A stretch of 45,896 nt of DNA. Origin: Pseudobdellovibrio sp. (GTDB lineage Bacteria; Bdellovibrionota; Bdellovibrionia; Bdellovibrionales; Bdellovibrionaceae). Each line of letters opens with the position of its first letter. The first letter of the stretch is position 1. Below the pieces are notes generated by a model. That model ran no database searches. It was not told the DNA's origin and was given only the letters and a program-made list of their open reading frames with translations. The stretch lies in NCBI GenBank assembly GCA_023701385.1, contig JAMPXC010000025.1, forward strand, positions 1 through 45,896. Reading direction: 5' to 3'. Both the position numbers and the translations under genes were made by a program. Below, one piece after another: positions 34,423 to 41,804 of this stretch.

Positions 34423-34465
34423 TGGTCTAATAAGAATAACCAGAATTAATTTAATTATTAGACCA
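34423..34465. promoter_or_regulatory. Inverted-repeat operator of the MocR regulator
   Basis: TGGTCTAATAA (34423-34433) is matched by a perfect inverted copy TTATTAGACCA (34455-34465) with a 21-base spacer. The centre-to-centre distance of 32 bases is close to three helical turns, so a dimer could contact both arms on one face. It lies between the divergent mocR and paiB-like genes, 30 bases before the mocR start, the usual site for MocR/PdxR binding. Confidence 0.65.
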
Positions 34466-34495
34466 GATGCTAAATCCGATAAAAGAGGTTTTAAA

Positions 34496-35884
34496 GTGGT
34501 TTCAAAGCAGCAAAAAATCTACAGCCATTTCGTGAATCAGATTAAAGAGGGTGTTTTACAAAGTGGTGAAGTTTTACCTTCAACCCGTGACTTAGCGAAA
34601 CTTTTTAAATGCCACCGTTTTACGGCTATGACGGCTTTACAAACTTTAGTGGCTGAGGGGTGGGTTGAAAACTCAGAAAAGACCCGCTACCGCGTTTCAG
34701 AAAAAGTTCCAGTGACCACTTCAAAAACGGCGCAGCTGAACTCGAAAAAATCGGCCCAGTTTAAAATTGTTCGTCCAAAACCAGAGATCTTTACAGAGCG
34801 CGAACGTTTTCGCTTAGAATTTTGGGGCGGACAGCCTGATCTGCGTCTTTTTCCTAAAGATGAGTTTCGAAGAATTTTGTCAGCCACTTTAGAAAAGACA
34901 AAGCCTGACTTATTAAATTATGGCCATATCGATGGATTAGACAGTGCTAAAAAAGAAATCGCCGGATACCTAAGACGAACCCGAAATTTATTAGATAAAG
35001 AATTTATCATCACTAACGGATCACAAGAAGCTTTGCATTTGATCGCACAAACATTGATTAAGCCCGGTGATGCGATTGCAGTTGAAGCTAAAGGTTATCC
35101 TCCGGCCTGGCGGTTATTTGAATCGTTAGGAGCGAAAATTATCCCGATTGAAGTCGATCAAGAAGGTTTAGTCACGGATCAGTTAGAAAAATTAATTTCA
35201 CTTAAAAAAATTAAAATGATTTACACAACACCTCTGCATCAATACCCAACAACGGTAAGCCTTAGTCCGCGCCGTAGACAGGCTTTGATTCAGCTTTGTG
35301 AAAAGTATCTAATTCCCATTCTAGAAGATGACTACGATTACGAATTTCACTATTCAGGCCCGCCACCAGCACCGTTATCACAAGAAACGGTGTACGGAAT
35401 TTATATTTGCAGCTTTTCAAAAGTGTTATTTCCCGGAGCCCGTTTAGGAGTCATTGCCTGTGATGAGCAGTTAAAAGAACATTTGATCTATCAAAAATAT
35501 TTAGTGAGCCGCCAAACTGATTGTTTATCGCAATTAGCTTTAGCTGCTTGGCTTAAAGACGGTGGTTTTGAAAAACACTTACGCCGTATGCGCAGAACTT
35601 ACGAAAAAAGGTTTCTGCATTTGCAAGATCATCTTTTAACTTTACAGAAAAAAAATGATTTATCCTGGCATGTGCCCACCGGAGGTATGTCGATCTGGGT
35701 GAACTTAAATCAAGATTCTTCAAAAGTGGCCCATCGGGCTAAAAAACAGGGTGTGTTCTTTCAAGACGAAAAAGGAATGGACTACCGCGGAAAAACCGGA
35801 ACTCATTTAAGAATAGGTTTTGCTGGAGTAAATGAGAGTGAAATAGATCAGGGCATGCAAACCCTTGCTGAGTGTTTAGATTAA
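34496..35884 (+). CDS. MocR/PdxR-type GntR regulator with aminotransferase domain
   Basis: The 462-residue protein has an N-terminal GntR winged helix (about residues 1-70: SGEVLPSTRDLAKLFKCHR) and a fold-type I aminotransferase domain. The PLP-binding lysine lies in CSFSKVLFPGARLG (about residue 310) and the Asp that holds the pyridine nitrogen in PILEDDYDYEF. MocR proteins sense PLP or amino compounds and act on nearby promoters. The start is a GTG with AGAGG 7 bases upstream. A perfect 11-base inverted repeat just upstream is the likely binding site. The divergent neighbour is a PaiB-like split-barrel protein, a fold shared with PLP metabolism. Confidence 0.9.
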   Translation: MVSKQQKIYSHFVNQIKEGVLQSGEVLPSTRDLAKLFKCHRFTAMTALQTLVAEGWVENSEKTRYRVSEKVPVTTSKTAQLNSKKSAQFKIVRPKPEIFTERERFRLEFWGGQPDLRLFPKDEFRRILSATLEKTKPDLLNYGHIDGLDSAKKEIAGYLRRTRNLLDKEFIITNGSQEALHLIAQTLIKPGDAIAVEAKGYPPAWRLFESLGAKIIPIEVDQEGLVTDQLEKLISLKKIKMIYTTPLHQYPTTVSLSPRRRQALIQLCEKYLIPILEDDYDYEFHYSGPPPAPLSQETVYGIYICSFSKVLFPGARLGVIACDEQLKEHLIYQKYLVSRQTDCLSQLALAAWLKDGGFEKHLRRMRRTYEKRFLHLQDHLLTLQKKNDLSWHVPTGGMSIWVNLNQDSSKVAHRAKKQGVFFQDEKGMDYRGKTGTHLRIGFAGVNESEIDQGMQTLAECLD

Positions 35885-35977
35885 AGCCATTGCCAATATC
35901 TATATAGAATATATCTATAATAGTTCATGTCGGCATAGAAAAGTCCGATACTTAAAGTAAGCGAAAGGATATAGCTT

Positions 35978-36733
35978 ATGTCTTCGGTACTCTGGCTTGG
36001 AATTTTAGGTGGTTTAATTTCATTTGCTTCAACAGCAGTGGGGGCGTTGTTATCTTTAACGCCAACAAAGTCAGGACCTTTTGTAAAGTTTAAATTTTCA
36101 ATCGACTTTGCCTTAGGTTTAATGCTTTCTGCCGTAGCTTTTTCGTTAGTGGCACCTGCAGCTAAAAATTCACTGAACAACCCAAAATTATTTTTATTAA
36201 GTCTTATCGGTTTTGCTTTTGGTGCGGTTGTTATTTACGGTTTGAAGATTTTTATTGAGCGTCAAGAGCACGAAACCCATGAACAACCGCAAATCTCTTC
36301 GTCGCAGTTAGTTTTAGCGTTAGCTTTGATTGTGCATAACTTTCCTGAAGGTTTAGCGAGTGGGGCTTCCTTGGCAGGACTTGATCTAAAATCGGCTATT
36401 CCTATTTTATCTTCGATTGCGATTCAAAATATTCCAGAAGGTTTATTGATGGTTTTATGTCTTAAAGGCATGGGCTGGAATTTAAAAAAATCTTTTATCG
36501 GTGGTTTATTTTCAGGTGTTGTTGAATTAGTCGGTGGGGTTGTTGCGGGTTTATTGCTTTTGCAAGTGAATCAGGTTTTGCCGGTGATCTTAATGATGGC
36601 CGGTGGTGCGATGTTTACTTCGGTTCTGATTGAACTAAAAGAGCACGGAAGCTTTTTAAATCGTATTAAACAGCCTCAGTTTGCGATGGGGCTGTTGGCT
36701 CTGCCATTGCTTACGATGATCTTACCAAGCTAA
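35978..36733 (+). CDS. ZIP-family metal transporter
   Basis: A 251-residue protein with about eight membrane helices. The fourth carries VHNFPEGLASG and the fifth IAIQNIPEGLLM, the two metal-binding motifs of ZIP transporters (H-N-x-P-E-G); in the second the His is replaced by Gln. This sequence is closest to the ZupT/GufA type, which imports zinc and other divalent metals. A cytoplasmic loop after the third helix contains HETHEQ, a short metal-binding stretch. AAAGGA precedes the ATG. The upstream gap of 93 bases is AT-rich with repeated ATATCTATA. No Zur-type site was recognised. Confidence 0.87.
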   Translation: MSSVLWLGILGGLISFASTAVGALLSLTPTKSGPFVKFKFSIDFALGLMLSAVAFSLVAPAAKNSLNNPKLFLLSLIGFAFGAVVIYGLKIFIERQEHETHEQPQISSSQLVLALALIVHNFPEGLASGASLAGLDLKSAIPILSSIAIQNIPEGLLMVLCLKGMGWNLKKSFIGGLFSGVVELVGGVVAGLLLLQVNQVLPVILMMAGGAMFTSVLIELKEHGSFLNRIKQPQFAMGLLALPLLTMILPS

Positions 36734-36773
36734 GCGCGAGGCACATTGCCTCAAGCTTAACTTGGAGTAGATT

Positions 36774-36899
36774 ATGGGAGGCCCAATGAAAAAGCCTATA
36801 AAGAAATCAGGTAAAGCCAAGTCACTTCCGCTTCCGCGTATGGATTATGAGGCTGAAAAAGAGCTCCTCTCTATTTTAAAGGACCGCCAAGACAGCTAG
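36774..36899 (+). CDS. Small basic protein, 41 residues
   Basis: An open frame encodes 41 residues with a very basic N-terminal half (MKKPIKKSGKAKS after MGGP) and an acidic-helical end (DYEAEKELLSILKDRQDS). GGAG at 36764-36767 is 6 bases from the ATG. A second ATG at 36786 also has a ribosome-like GGGAGG 4 bases upstream. It follows the ZIP gene by 40 bases, across a small hairpin (GAGGCA-CAT-TGCCTC). I do not recognise it. It could be a small ribosome- or nucleic-acid-associated protein, but that is only a guess from charge. Confidence 0.5.
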   Translation: MGGPMKKPIKKSGKAKSLPLPRMDYEAEKELLSILKDRQDS

Positions 36900-36930
36900 C
36901 AGATACCTAGACCGAGGTCGTCTTGATTTC

Positions 36931-37935
36931 ATGAAGCCCAATGTCGATAGGTTTAACGTGAGATTTATCGCAAGCTTCATTCTATTTTTTTCAGCATTTG
37001 CCGTGGCACAAACGCCTGTGGCAACGACGATGACATTACAGCAGCAAGCGCAAATGGATATGATGATGCGCCAAATGTATCCCCAATATTTAACGCCGCA
37101 ACAGCAGTTACAATTAGCCCAAGTTCCTCCAGGACAGCGCTTGCAAGTACTTCAAGCGATCAATGTGGGTAATAACCAATACGCTATGCAATTCACGCCA
37201 CAATCAGGCCCGCAGATGGGGCAGTCAATGTGGGCGATGAACAATACACAAAGCCCGCTCTTTAATTTTTTCTCAAGCCTTGGCTCGATCACTAAATCAA
37301 TGGATCGCGTCGAATACATGGAAGCCCGCGAGCCAGTGACAGCGTACCGTTCACCAGATCCATCAGAAAACCGCGAGCCATCACAGGCCGCACTAGATAC
37401 GATGAACCAAGCCACGAGTAAATTAAAAGACATGAAAAACCCACAGAAGGCGACAGAGTGTTTAGATTGTATTACTGATCCATTGCCAACGTTAACTGCT
37501 GGGCCTATCAGCGGAGTGGGCACCGTTAAAACCAGCGCTGTTGGTGGAAGAAAAGAAGACTTAAACGCCGATGTAAAATGCAGTTTCGGTGGTGAAGTGA
37601 TCGACGGTATTCGTTTAACGTTTAAACAAACGCTTGAAATGAAGATTGAGCACAATAAAGTTATATCTTTTAAACTTGTTGCCCAAGACGGTAAAAAAAC
37701 GTGTGTGATTGATTTAGCTAATTTTCCGCAAAAACAAATCGGTAATACAACGAACGTAGGCTTAAACCATAAAAACGGAAAAACCTACGTTGCCATTTAC
37801 CCGAATAATAAGACGGATCGCAAAAACCCTGCAGTTAGCGTAGGTGTTAACAACTTTCAGGATTTATGCCCGCAAATGAATCCTAAGCTGTTCATGCAAA
37901 TCGAAGCTGATCCTAAAACAGGGACCTGTCGTTAA
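36931..37935 (+). CDS. Secreted Gln/Met-rich protein of unknown function
   Basis: I do not recognise this 334-residue protein. A signal peptide (core FIASFILFFSAFAVA, cleavage before QTPV) leads to a segment of about 80 residues very rich in Gln and Met (QQQAQMDMMMRQMYPQY), then a linker and a C-terminal domain from about residue 165. The domain has six cysteines (ECLDC, DVKC, KTC, DLCP, GTC) that could form disulfides and a beta-rich pattern. It is preceded by the 41-residue ORF and followed by the start of the tandem cassettes. There is no ribosome site at the usual distance. Confidence 0.6.
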   Translation: MKPNVDRFNVRFIASFILFFSAFAVAQTPVATTMTLQQQAQMDMMMRQMYPQYLTPQQQLQLAQVPPGQRLQVLQAINVGNNQYAMQFTPQSGPQMGQSMWAMNNTQSPLFNFFSSLGSITKSMDRVEYMEAREPVTAYRSPDPSENREPSQAALDTMNQATSKLKDMKNPQKATECLDCITDPLPTLTAGPISGVGTVKTSAVGGRKEDLNADVKCSFGGEVIDGIRLTFKQTLEMKIEHNKVISFKLVAQDGKKTCVIDLANFPQKQIGNTTNVGLNHKNGKTYVAIYPNNKTDRKNPAVSVGVNNFQDLCPQMNPKLFMQIEADPKTGTCR

Positions 37936-37994
37936 TTTTAAAACAAGAACACTATTTAATAGCTCAGATATCATTAAATAGCGTTGCCCTCTTT

Positions 37995-38040
37995 GTAAAG
38001 AATTCAACCTCTTTACGTAAATAAAAACTTATTATATAAG
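37995..38040 (+). promoter_or_regulatory. Cassette 1 promoter and operator
   Basis: TTTACG (38012-38017), 17 bases, TATAAG (38035-38040). The -35 box is part of a perfect 10-base palindrome TTTACGTAAA (38012-38021), and CTTTAC (38011-38016) is also the right arm of GTAAAG-N10-CTTTAC, whose left arm is 37995-38000. The ATG of the mini-ORF follows 6 bases after the -10 box, so the transcript is probably leaderless. The same block recurs before copy 2. Confidence 0.6.
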
Positions 38041-38046
38041 TGAGCC

Positions 38047-38070
38047 ATGACAGAAAAGAGGTCTGTATGA
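38047..38070 (+). pseudogene. Remnant of the XRE regulator gene, 7-codon ORF
   Basis: The frame ATG-ACA-GAA-AAG-AGG-TCT-GTA-TGA joins the first three codons of the regulator (as in copy 2) directly to its last codons, so almost the whole gene (about 260 bases) has been removed in frame. The TGA overlaps the next ATG exactly as in copy 2. AGAGG at 38057-38061 still serves the downstream gene. It may now act only as a leader peptide. Confidence 0.65.
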
Positions 38071-38798
38071 GTTTAAACGCGGCACTTGATGTTAATTTTA
38101 CTGCTATTGAAATGGCTCTAATTAATGATTTAGAAAGATTAGCTGCAATCATTCTTAAGCACGGATACAGTTGCCGCGCTCATTCACCGAAGGCTTTGGT
38201 AAATTTAAAAACTCTATCTGTTGAAAAAAAGCAGCTTCTGCAGAGACAGGTGAATGCCGTGTTAAATATTATTCTTTATACTCCAGAACAGCCTGAGATT
38301 CCGGCCAACGAACATCCAGAGCGCGCTTATGTAGAACAGGCGTTAAAAATGTATGATTTGGAAACAGATGAAGATTTCTGGGATAAGTTGCAAAAAGATG
38401 ATGTGATTGAAGTTTATAGCTCTGAAAATATCCAGCTGTTCAGAACATTTAATTTCTTTAAAATTTCATCTTATTCACTTTTAGATCTTTTAACTAACGA
38501 ATGGTACCATCTTTGGGAAAGACCAACGTTTGTCTTAGGGGCTTTATTTCAGGAGTATACCGAGGCAATGGCTGGAAAATTTCAGAAGGCGCGTCAGGTC
38601 AATGTGGCTTGCCACATTCTTAAAGAAATTTATAATGATGAATCTATCGATTTTAAAACAGCCTCTGTTCTTGTAGAGCCAGGTATTGGCTGTCCACTAT
38701 TCGAAAAAGGCACGCGCCATGTCCGTGGGTTCTTGTTCTCATTACGAGGACAAGTGATGGGTTACGATAACGAAGCCAATAAAATTGCGATGATCTAA
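38067..38798 (+). CDS. Cassette protein of unknown family (copy 1)
   Basis: This 243-residue protein starts at the ATG at 38067, with AGAGG 5 bases upstream. A GTG at 38040 overlaps the -10 box and is not credible. It is very similar to the protein at 41066; the region of residues about 85-155 (YVEQALKMY, FWDKLQKDDVIEVYS, ENIQLFRTFNFFKISSY) is nearly invariant. No signal peptide or membrane segment is seen, so it should be cytosolic. The central block has the feel of a PAS-like ligand fold, but I cannot assign a family. It converges on the desaturase gene with 5 bases between stops. In copy 1 it lacks its own XRE partner. Confidence 0.7.
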   Translation: MSLNAALDVNFTAIEMALINDLERLAAIILKHGYSCRAHSPKALVNLKTLSVEKKQLLQRQVNAVLNIILYTPEQPEIPANEHPERAYVEQALKMYDLETDEDFWDKLQKDDVIEVYSSENIQLFRTFNFFKISSYSLLDLLTNEWYHLWERPTFVLGALFQEYTEAMAGKFQKARQVNVACHILKEIYNDESIDFKTASVLVEPGIGCPLFEKGTRHVRGFLFSLRGQVMGYDNEANKIAMI

Positions 38799-38803
38799 GT
38801 CTT

Positions 38804-39739
38804 CTAGGCTGCTGTTTTTTTACGGCCTGGTACTGGAGTAATGGTTTCGGCAAATGTGCGCTGGCGCTGCATCTTCATCCATTCAAAAAAAGAGACGATA
38901 TTCAGTTCCTTTTCAGTTTGTAAAAGTTTATGGGCTTTATCTAATTGATGCCACGGAAGATCTGGAAACAAGTGATGCTCGGTGTGATAGTTCATGTTCA
39001 AAGCTACATGTCTTTCGATAAACGGGTGCAAATACCAGGAGCGGGTAATTGGAATTTGATCCCAGGCAGGTGGATGATGATCAGGTTCGTCGTCAGAGTA
39101 TAAGCCTACATGTTGGGGAACAATCATATCTTCGTAAATACGAAAGTAAATCAAAGTGCCGGTCGCGCAGATCGCTAAATTACCCCACGTTAATTGAGAA
39201 GCAAGTGCGCCGTAAAAAATCACAGGAAGCGCAAGACTTAAAGCAATTTCGATAGACTTAATATTTTGTAAACCGAAAATCCAAAATCCCAGGTGTTGTA
39301 AGCCCGCTAAAAGTGGAAAACCCATACGCCAAGTTGATTCAATCAGTCTTTTTTTGTAAGATGAACTTTGGTCAAAAGTTTTTAAAATAGCAAAAGTAGG
39401 ATCTTGTTCTAAGTTACCTGTCCAGTAATGGTGTTTTAAATGAGCCATCTTCCAAACAGTGAACGGTGTTAAACAAAAAGTTCCGGCGATAAGTCCGCAG
39501 AAGTGATTTATTTTACCGTTCGTGTGTGAAAGGCCATGAACAGCTTCGTGAAGAATAGAAAACTGTCGAAACATAAATAAAGGAATAATAAAAATATTCA
39601 GTGGCGCTACTGAAGTTTGAAATAGCCCTGTTATCAGAGAAAACAAAAAGAGATCAATGCTAATTTGCTTTCCGAGCTGTAGAGGTTGAAAGTTAAAGTT
39701 TAAACCTTGTCTTAAACTTCGGTAGGTGGCTTTATTCAC
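38804..39739 (-). CDS. Membrane fatty acid desaturase (copy 1)
   Basis: A 311-residue integral membrane desaturase/hydroxylase of the fatty acid desaturase superfamily. All three histidine boxes are present: HEAVHG (about residue 64), HLKHH (about 100) and HTEHH (about 255), which bind the di-iron centre. Four hydrophobic segments flank them. Such enzymes introduce a double bond or hydroxyl group into an acyl chain using oxygen and an electron donor. The GTG start is 5 bases after the stop of the GNAT-like gene, so the two form an operon. The C-terminus PGRKKTAA is shared with copy 2. The substrate is unknown. Confidence 0.88.
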   Translation of the reverse strand: MNKATYRSLRQGLNFNFQPLQLGKQISIDLFLFSLITGLFQTSVAPLNIFIIPLFMFRQFSILHEAVHGLSHTNGKINHFCGLIAGTFCLTPFTVWKMAHLKHHYWTGNLEQDPTFAILKTFDQSSSYKKRLIESTWRMGFPLLAGLQHLGFWIFGLQNIKSIEIALSLALPVIFYGALASQLTWGNLAICATGTLIYFRIYEDMIVPQHVGLYSDDEPDHHPPAWDQIPITRSWYLHPFIERHVALNMNYHTEHHLFPDLPWHQLDKAHKLLQTEKELNIVSFFEWMKMQRQRTFAETITPVPGRKKTAA

Positions 39740-39744
39740 AAGAA

Positions 39745-40497
39745 TTATCCAATCTTTTTCTTAGGTTCTAAGTTTTGTAAACTATAAGGTTGTGTGTTTT
39801 TGAACCCTTTAAAGGGCTCGAAAACATCACTGCCGATAATCAGTTTATTCTGCCAAAGCTGATCTGATAAAGACTGCAGTTCATGGTTACGGTGCTGTAA
39901 AATATGTTCCTTACAAAAGGCGATAAGGTCGATCTGTATACCATATCCCCAAGGGATATCCTGTGCTATTGGGATAGCTCCCCAACGGTAGGCAGCGCCA
40001 TGCATATTGCGATCACGACGGGGCGTAGCTATTGTGGCATCGGCATTAGCTTGCAAAGTGATTTCGGTAATAAGCCCGCCGAATAAATCTCTTAAAGAAA
40101 AACCTAACAAGTTATGGCGAAATGTAGGGGCAATGCCTAAGTTGCCACAGATGACCATTTTGTGGCCGATTTTTGAAAGCGCTTTTCGGTGAATTTCGCT
40201 CCACTGGGTAAAGAATGAATCATCTAAAGTTGTTTGGAGGCTTAAATCCACATGGCGAAAAAGAATGAAAGCCACGCATTCATTTTCATGAAAGAAAGCT
40301 GCGACATAGTCCTGGCGGGTAAAGGCATCAGATTTTAAATCATCTGATCTTTTTTTATACTTAGCTTCGGTATAAGCGGCTTCCCATACGCTATTCCAGC
40401 ACTTATAAATTTTTTCGTAATAGTCTCTATATTTCTGTTCAGGTTCGCGTACAGAACAAAGCACAAGCTGTAAATTAGCGTTTTGGTTATTTTGCAT
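39745..40497 (-). CDS. GNAT-like acyltransferase (copy 1)
   Basis: This 250-residue cytosolic protein has the strand-helix order of the GNAT superfamily: AAFFHENECVAFILFRHVDL, then GNLGIAPTFRHNLLGFSLRD as the probable acyl-donor loop, and ATIATPRRDRNMHGAAYRWGA near residue 165. The size and loop resemble N-acyl-amino-acid and acyl-homoserine-lactone-type synthases more than small N-acetyltransferases, but no family could be named with confidence. It is the first gene of the two-gene operon with the desaturase, so a long-chain acyl group is a reasonable substrate. Copy 2 has the same length. Confidence 0.55.
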   Translation of the reverse strand: MQNNQNANLQLVLCSVREPEQKYRDYYEKIYKCWNSVWEAAYTEAKYKKRSDDLKSDAFTRQDYVAAFFHENECVAFILFRHVDLSLQTTLDDSFFTQWSEIHRKALSKIGHKMVICGNLGIAPTFRHNLLGFSLRDLFGGLITEITLQANADATIATPRRDRNMHGAAYRWGAIPIAQDIPWGYGIQIDLIAFCKEHILQHRNHELQSLSDQLWQNKLIIGSDVFEPFKGFKNTQPYSLQNLEPKKKIG

Positions 40498-40735
40498 TAC
40501 CCACCCCCCTGTTTTTTCTATTCTTTTAAATTACTGCCACTTGTTTATAAAGAGAAGATTATTTACTCGAAGCATGAAAGTGAAACGGCTCAAGATGAGA
40601 GAAAGTGTTTTTTTGCTTGTTTTTAGAGTTTTATGCATAACCCAAAAATAGGAATTTGTCGGTTTTAGACCGGAATACTGAATTAACCATAAGAGTTTAT
40701 TTGCTCAGATGCATTAAAATGCGTTTATTCGCCTT
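40498..40735. promoter_or_regulatory. Divergent regulatory region between cassettes 1 and 2
   Basis: This region carries the promoter of the copy 1 GNAT-desaturase operon (minus strand). Blocks shared with the region upstream of copy 2 are GAAGATTATTTA, GAAACG and TCAAGATGAGAG followed by a T-rich run, and a TTTTAAA-TACTGCC stretch next to the GNAT start. I could not place a sure -10 box on the minus strand. Confidence 0.4.
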
Positions 40736-40781
40736 GTAAAGAATTCAACCTCTTTACGTAAATAAAAACCTATTATATAAC
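40736..40781 (+). promoter_or_regulatory. Cassette 2 promoter and operator
   Basis: TTTACG (40753-40758), 17 bases, TATAAC (40776-40781), then 6 bases to the regulator ATG. The TTTACGTAAA palindrome covers 40753-40762, and GTAAAG (40736-40741) pairs with CTTTAC (40752-40757). There is no Shine-Dalgarno sequence, so the regulator would be translated leaderless. The XRE protein is the obvious candidate to bind here. Confidence 0.6.
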
Positions 40782-40787
40782 TGATTT

Positions 40788-41069
40788 ATGACAGAATTTT
40801 TTGAATTAGGCCAATATCTTAAAGAAAAACGCGTAAGCTCAGGTTTCACTCAAGCTGAACTAGCTGGTAAACTAGGCGACGTTCACACTCAATTTGTTTC
40901 TAACTGGGAGCGCGGAATGTGTGCTCCACCGAATCACTGCTTTCAACTGTTAATTTCGGTTCTAGATTTAAACCGCGATAAGCTAGTTAAAGTGATGTTA
41001 GCAGATTCTAAAAAAATCATTTCTAAAAAAGTTTTCGCTAAACCTAAACGCCAAAAGAGGGCTATATGA
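40788..41069 (+). CDS. XRE-family transcriptional regulator (copy 2)
   Basis: A 93-residue helix-turn-helix protein. LGQYLKEKRVSSGFTQAELA and FVSNWERGMCAPP are the positioning and recognition helices of the XRE/Cro fold (residues about 7-45). A basic C-terminal tail (KKVFAKPKRQKRAI) follows. Its TGA overlaps the ATG of the next gene (ATGA), so the two proteins are made together and may work as a pair. The promoter has a conserved palindrome, which suggests autoregulation. The ATG lies 6 bases from the -10 box. Confidence 0.88.
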   Translation: MTEFFELGQYLKEKRVSSGFTQAELAGKLGDVHTQFVSNWERGMCAPPNHCFQLLISVLDLNRDKLVKVMLADSKKIISKKVFAKPKRQKRAI

Positions 41070-41794
41070 GTTTAAACGCGGTATTTGACGTTAGTATTTC
41101 GGCTGTTGAATCGGCTATCGTGACTGATCTGGAAATTTTAGCAGGAATTATCCGCAAGCATGGATACAAGTGCCGCGCTCATTCACCAAAAGCTTTGGTG
41201 CAATTACATACGCTACCAACTGAGAAAAAGCAGTTATTAGCAAAACAAATCAAAAATATTTTATATATTGTTTCTTATACGCCTGAAGTTGAAGTTCCTG
41301 TTGGAGAGCATTCAGAGCGTTGCTATGTTGAACAAGCTTTAAAGATGTACGAATTAGATGTTGAAGATGATTTTTGGAAAAAACTTACTAAGGACGATGT
41401 GATCGAAGTTTATAGTACTGAGAACATCCAGCTTTTTAGAACGTTTAATTTCTTTAAAATTTCATCTTATTCGTTATTAGATCTTTTAACGAACGAGTGG
41501 TTTCAGCTTTGGGAAAGACCATCGTTTGTAATGGATACGATCGTTGAAGCGGTAGAAGAGCTTGTTGAGGGTAGACTAAAAACGACTACGCCAGTTAAGT
41601 TTGCTCGTCATATTGTTAAAGAAATTTACAATGATCAATCTATTGATTTTAGCACTTCTTCGGTTCTGGTTGAACCAGGCGTGATGTGTCCGCTTTATGC
41701 TAAAGGTACTGAAGAAATTAAAGGGTTTCTATTTACGTTACGTGGCACAGTTGTAGGCTACGATAACGATTCTAATAAAATTGCAGTTATCTAA
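41066..41794 (+). CDS. Cassette protein of unknown family (copy 2)
   Basis: This 242-residue protein is the complete partner of the XRE regulator, coupled by an ATGA overlap and preceded by AGAGGG. Like copy 1 it opens with MSLNA, then a helical segment ending KHGYKCRAHSPKALV, and a nearly invariant core (residues about 85-155). It ends VGYDNDSNKIAVI. No signal peptide or membrane helix is visible. The last 90 residues diverge more between copies, except VLVEPG-x-x-CPL and RGFLF/KGFLF-type strands. I do not recognise the family. A ligand-binding or sensory role beside the regulator is inference. Confidence 0.7.
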   Translation: MSLNAVFDVSISAVESAIVTDLEILAGIIRKHGYKCRAHSPKALVQLHTLPTEKKQLLAKQIKNILYIVSYTPEVEVPVGEHSERCYVEQALKMYELDVEDDFWKKLTKDDVIEVYSTENIQLFRTFNFFKISSYSLLDLLTNEWFQLWERPSFVMDTIVEAVEELVEGRLKTTTPVKFARHIVKEIYNDQSIDFSTSSVLVEPGVMCPLYAKGTEEIKGFLFTLRGTVVGYDNDSNKIAVI

Positions 41795-41804
41795 TTTGCT
41801 GAGT

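Larger units (their letters stand above)
37962..40702. repeat. Tandem cassette, copy 1
   Basis: First unit of a tandem duplication, starting at GCTCAGAT, which recurs at 40703. It holds the promoter region, the regulator remnant, the coupled unknown gene, and the convergent desaturase and GNAT-like genes. The unit is about 2.74 kb against about 2.96 kb for copy 2; the missing XRE gene accounts for most of the difference. Proteins of the two copies are clearly alike but diverged, so the duplication is not recent, while the 45-base promoter is nearly identical. Confidence 0.75.

Noticed and set aside
37152-37655. 167-residue open frame opposite the Met/Gln-rich protein
   Set aside because: It is a complement-strand shadow. 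The plus-strand frame has a signal peptide and cysteine pattern, while the shadow has none.
38040-38066. Upstream GTG start for the copy 1 cassette protein
   Set aside because: The GTG overlaps the -10 box. The extra residues are encoded by the regulator remnant in another frame, and the ATG with AGAGG aligns with copy 2.
40788-41794. XRE protein plus coupled gene as a toxin-antitoxin pair
   Set aside because: The order and coupling fit, but copy 1 keeps the second gene intact with its XRE partner deleted, and the convergent desaturase and GNAT genes are duplicated with it. An unneutralised toxin would not be expected to persist.
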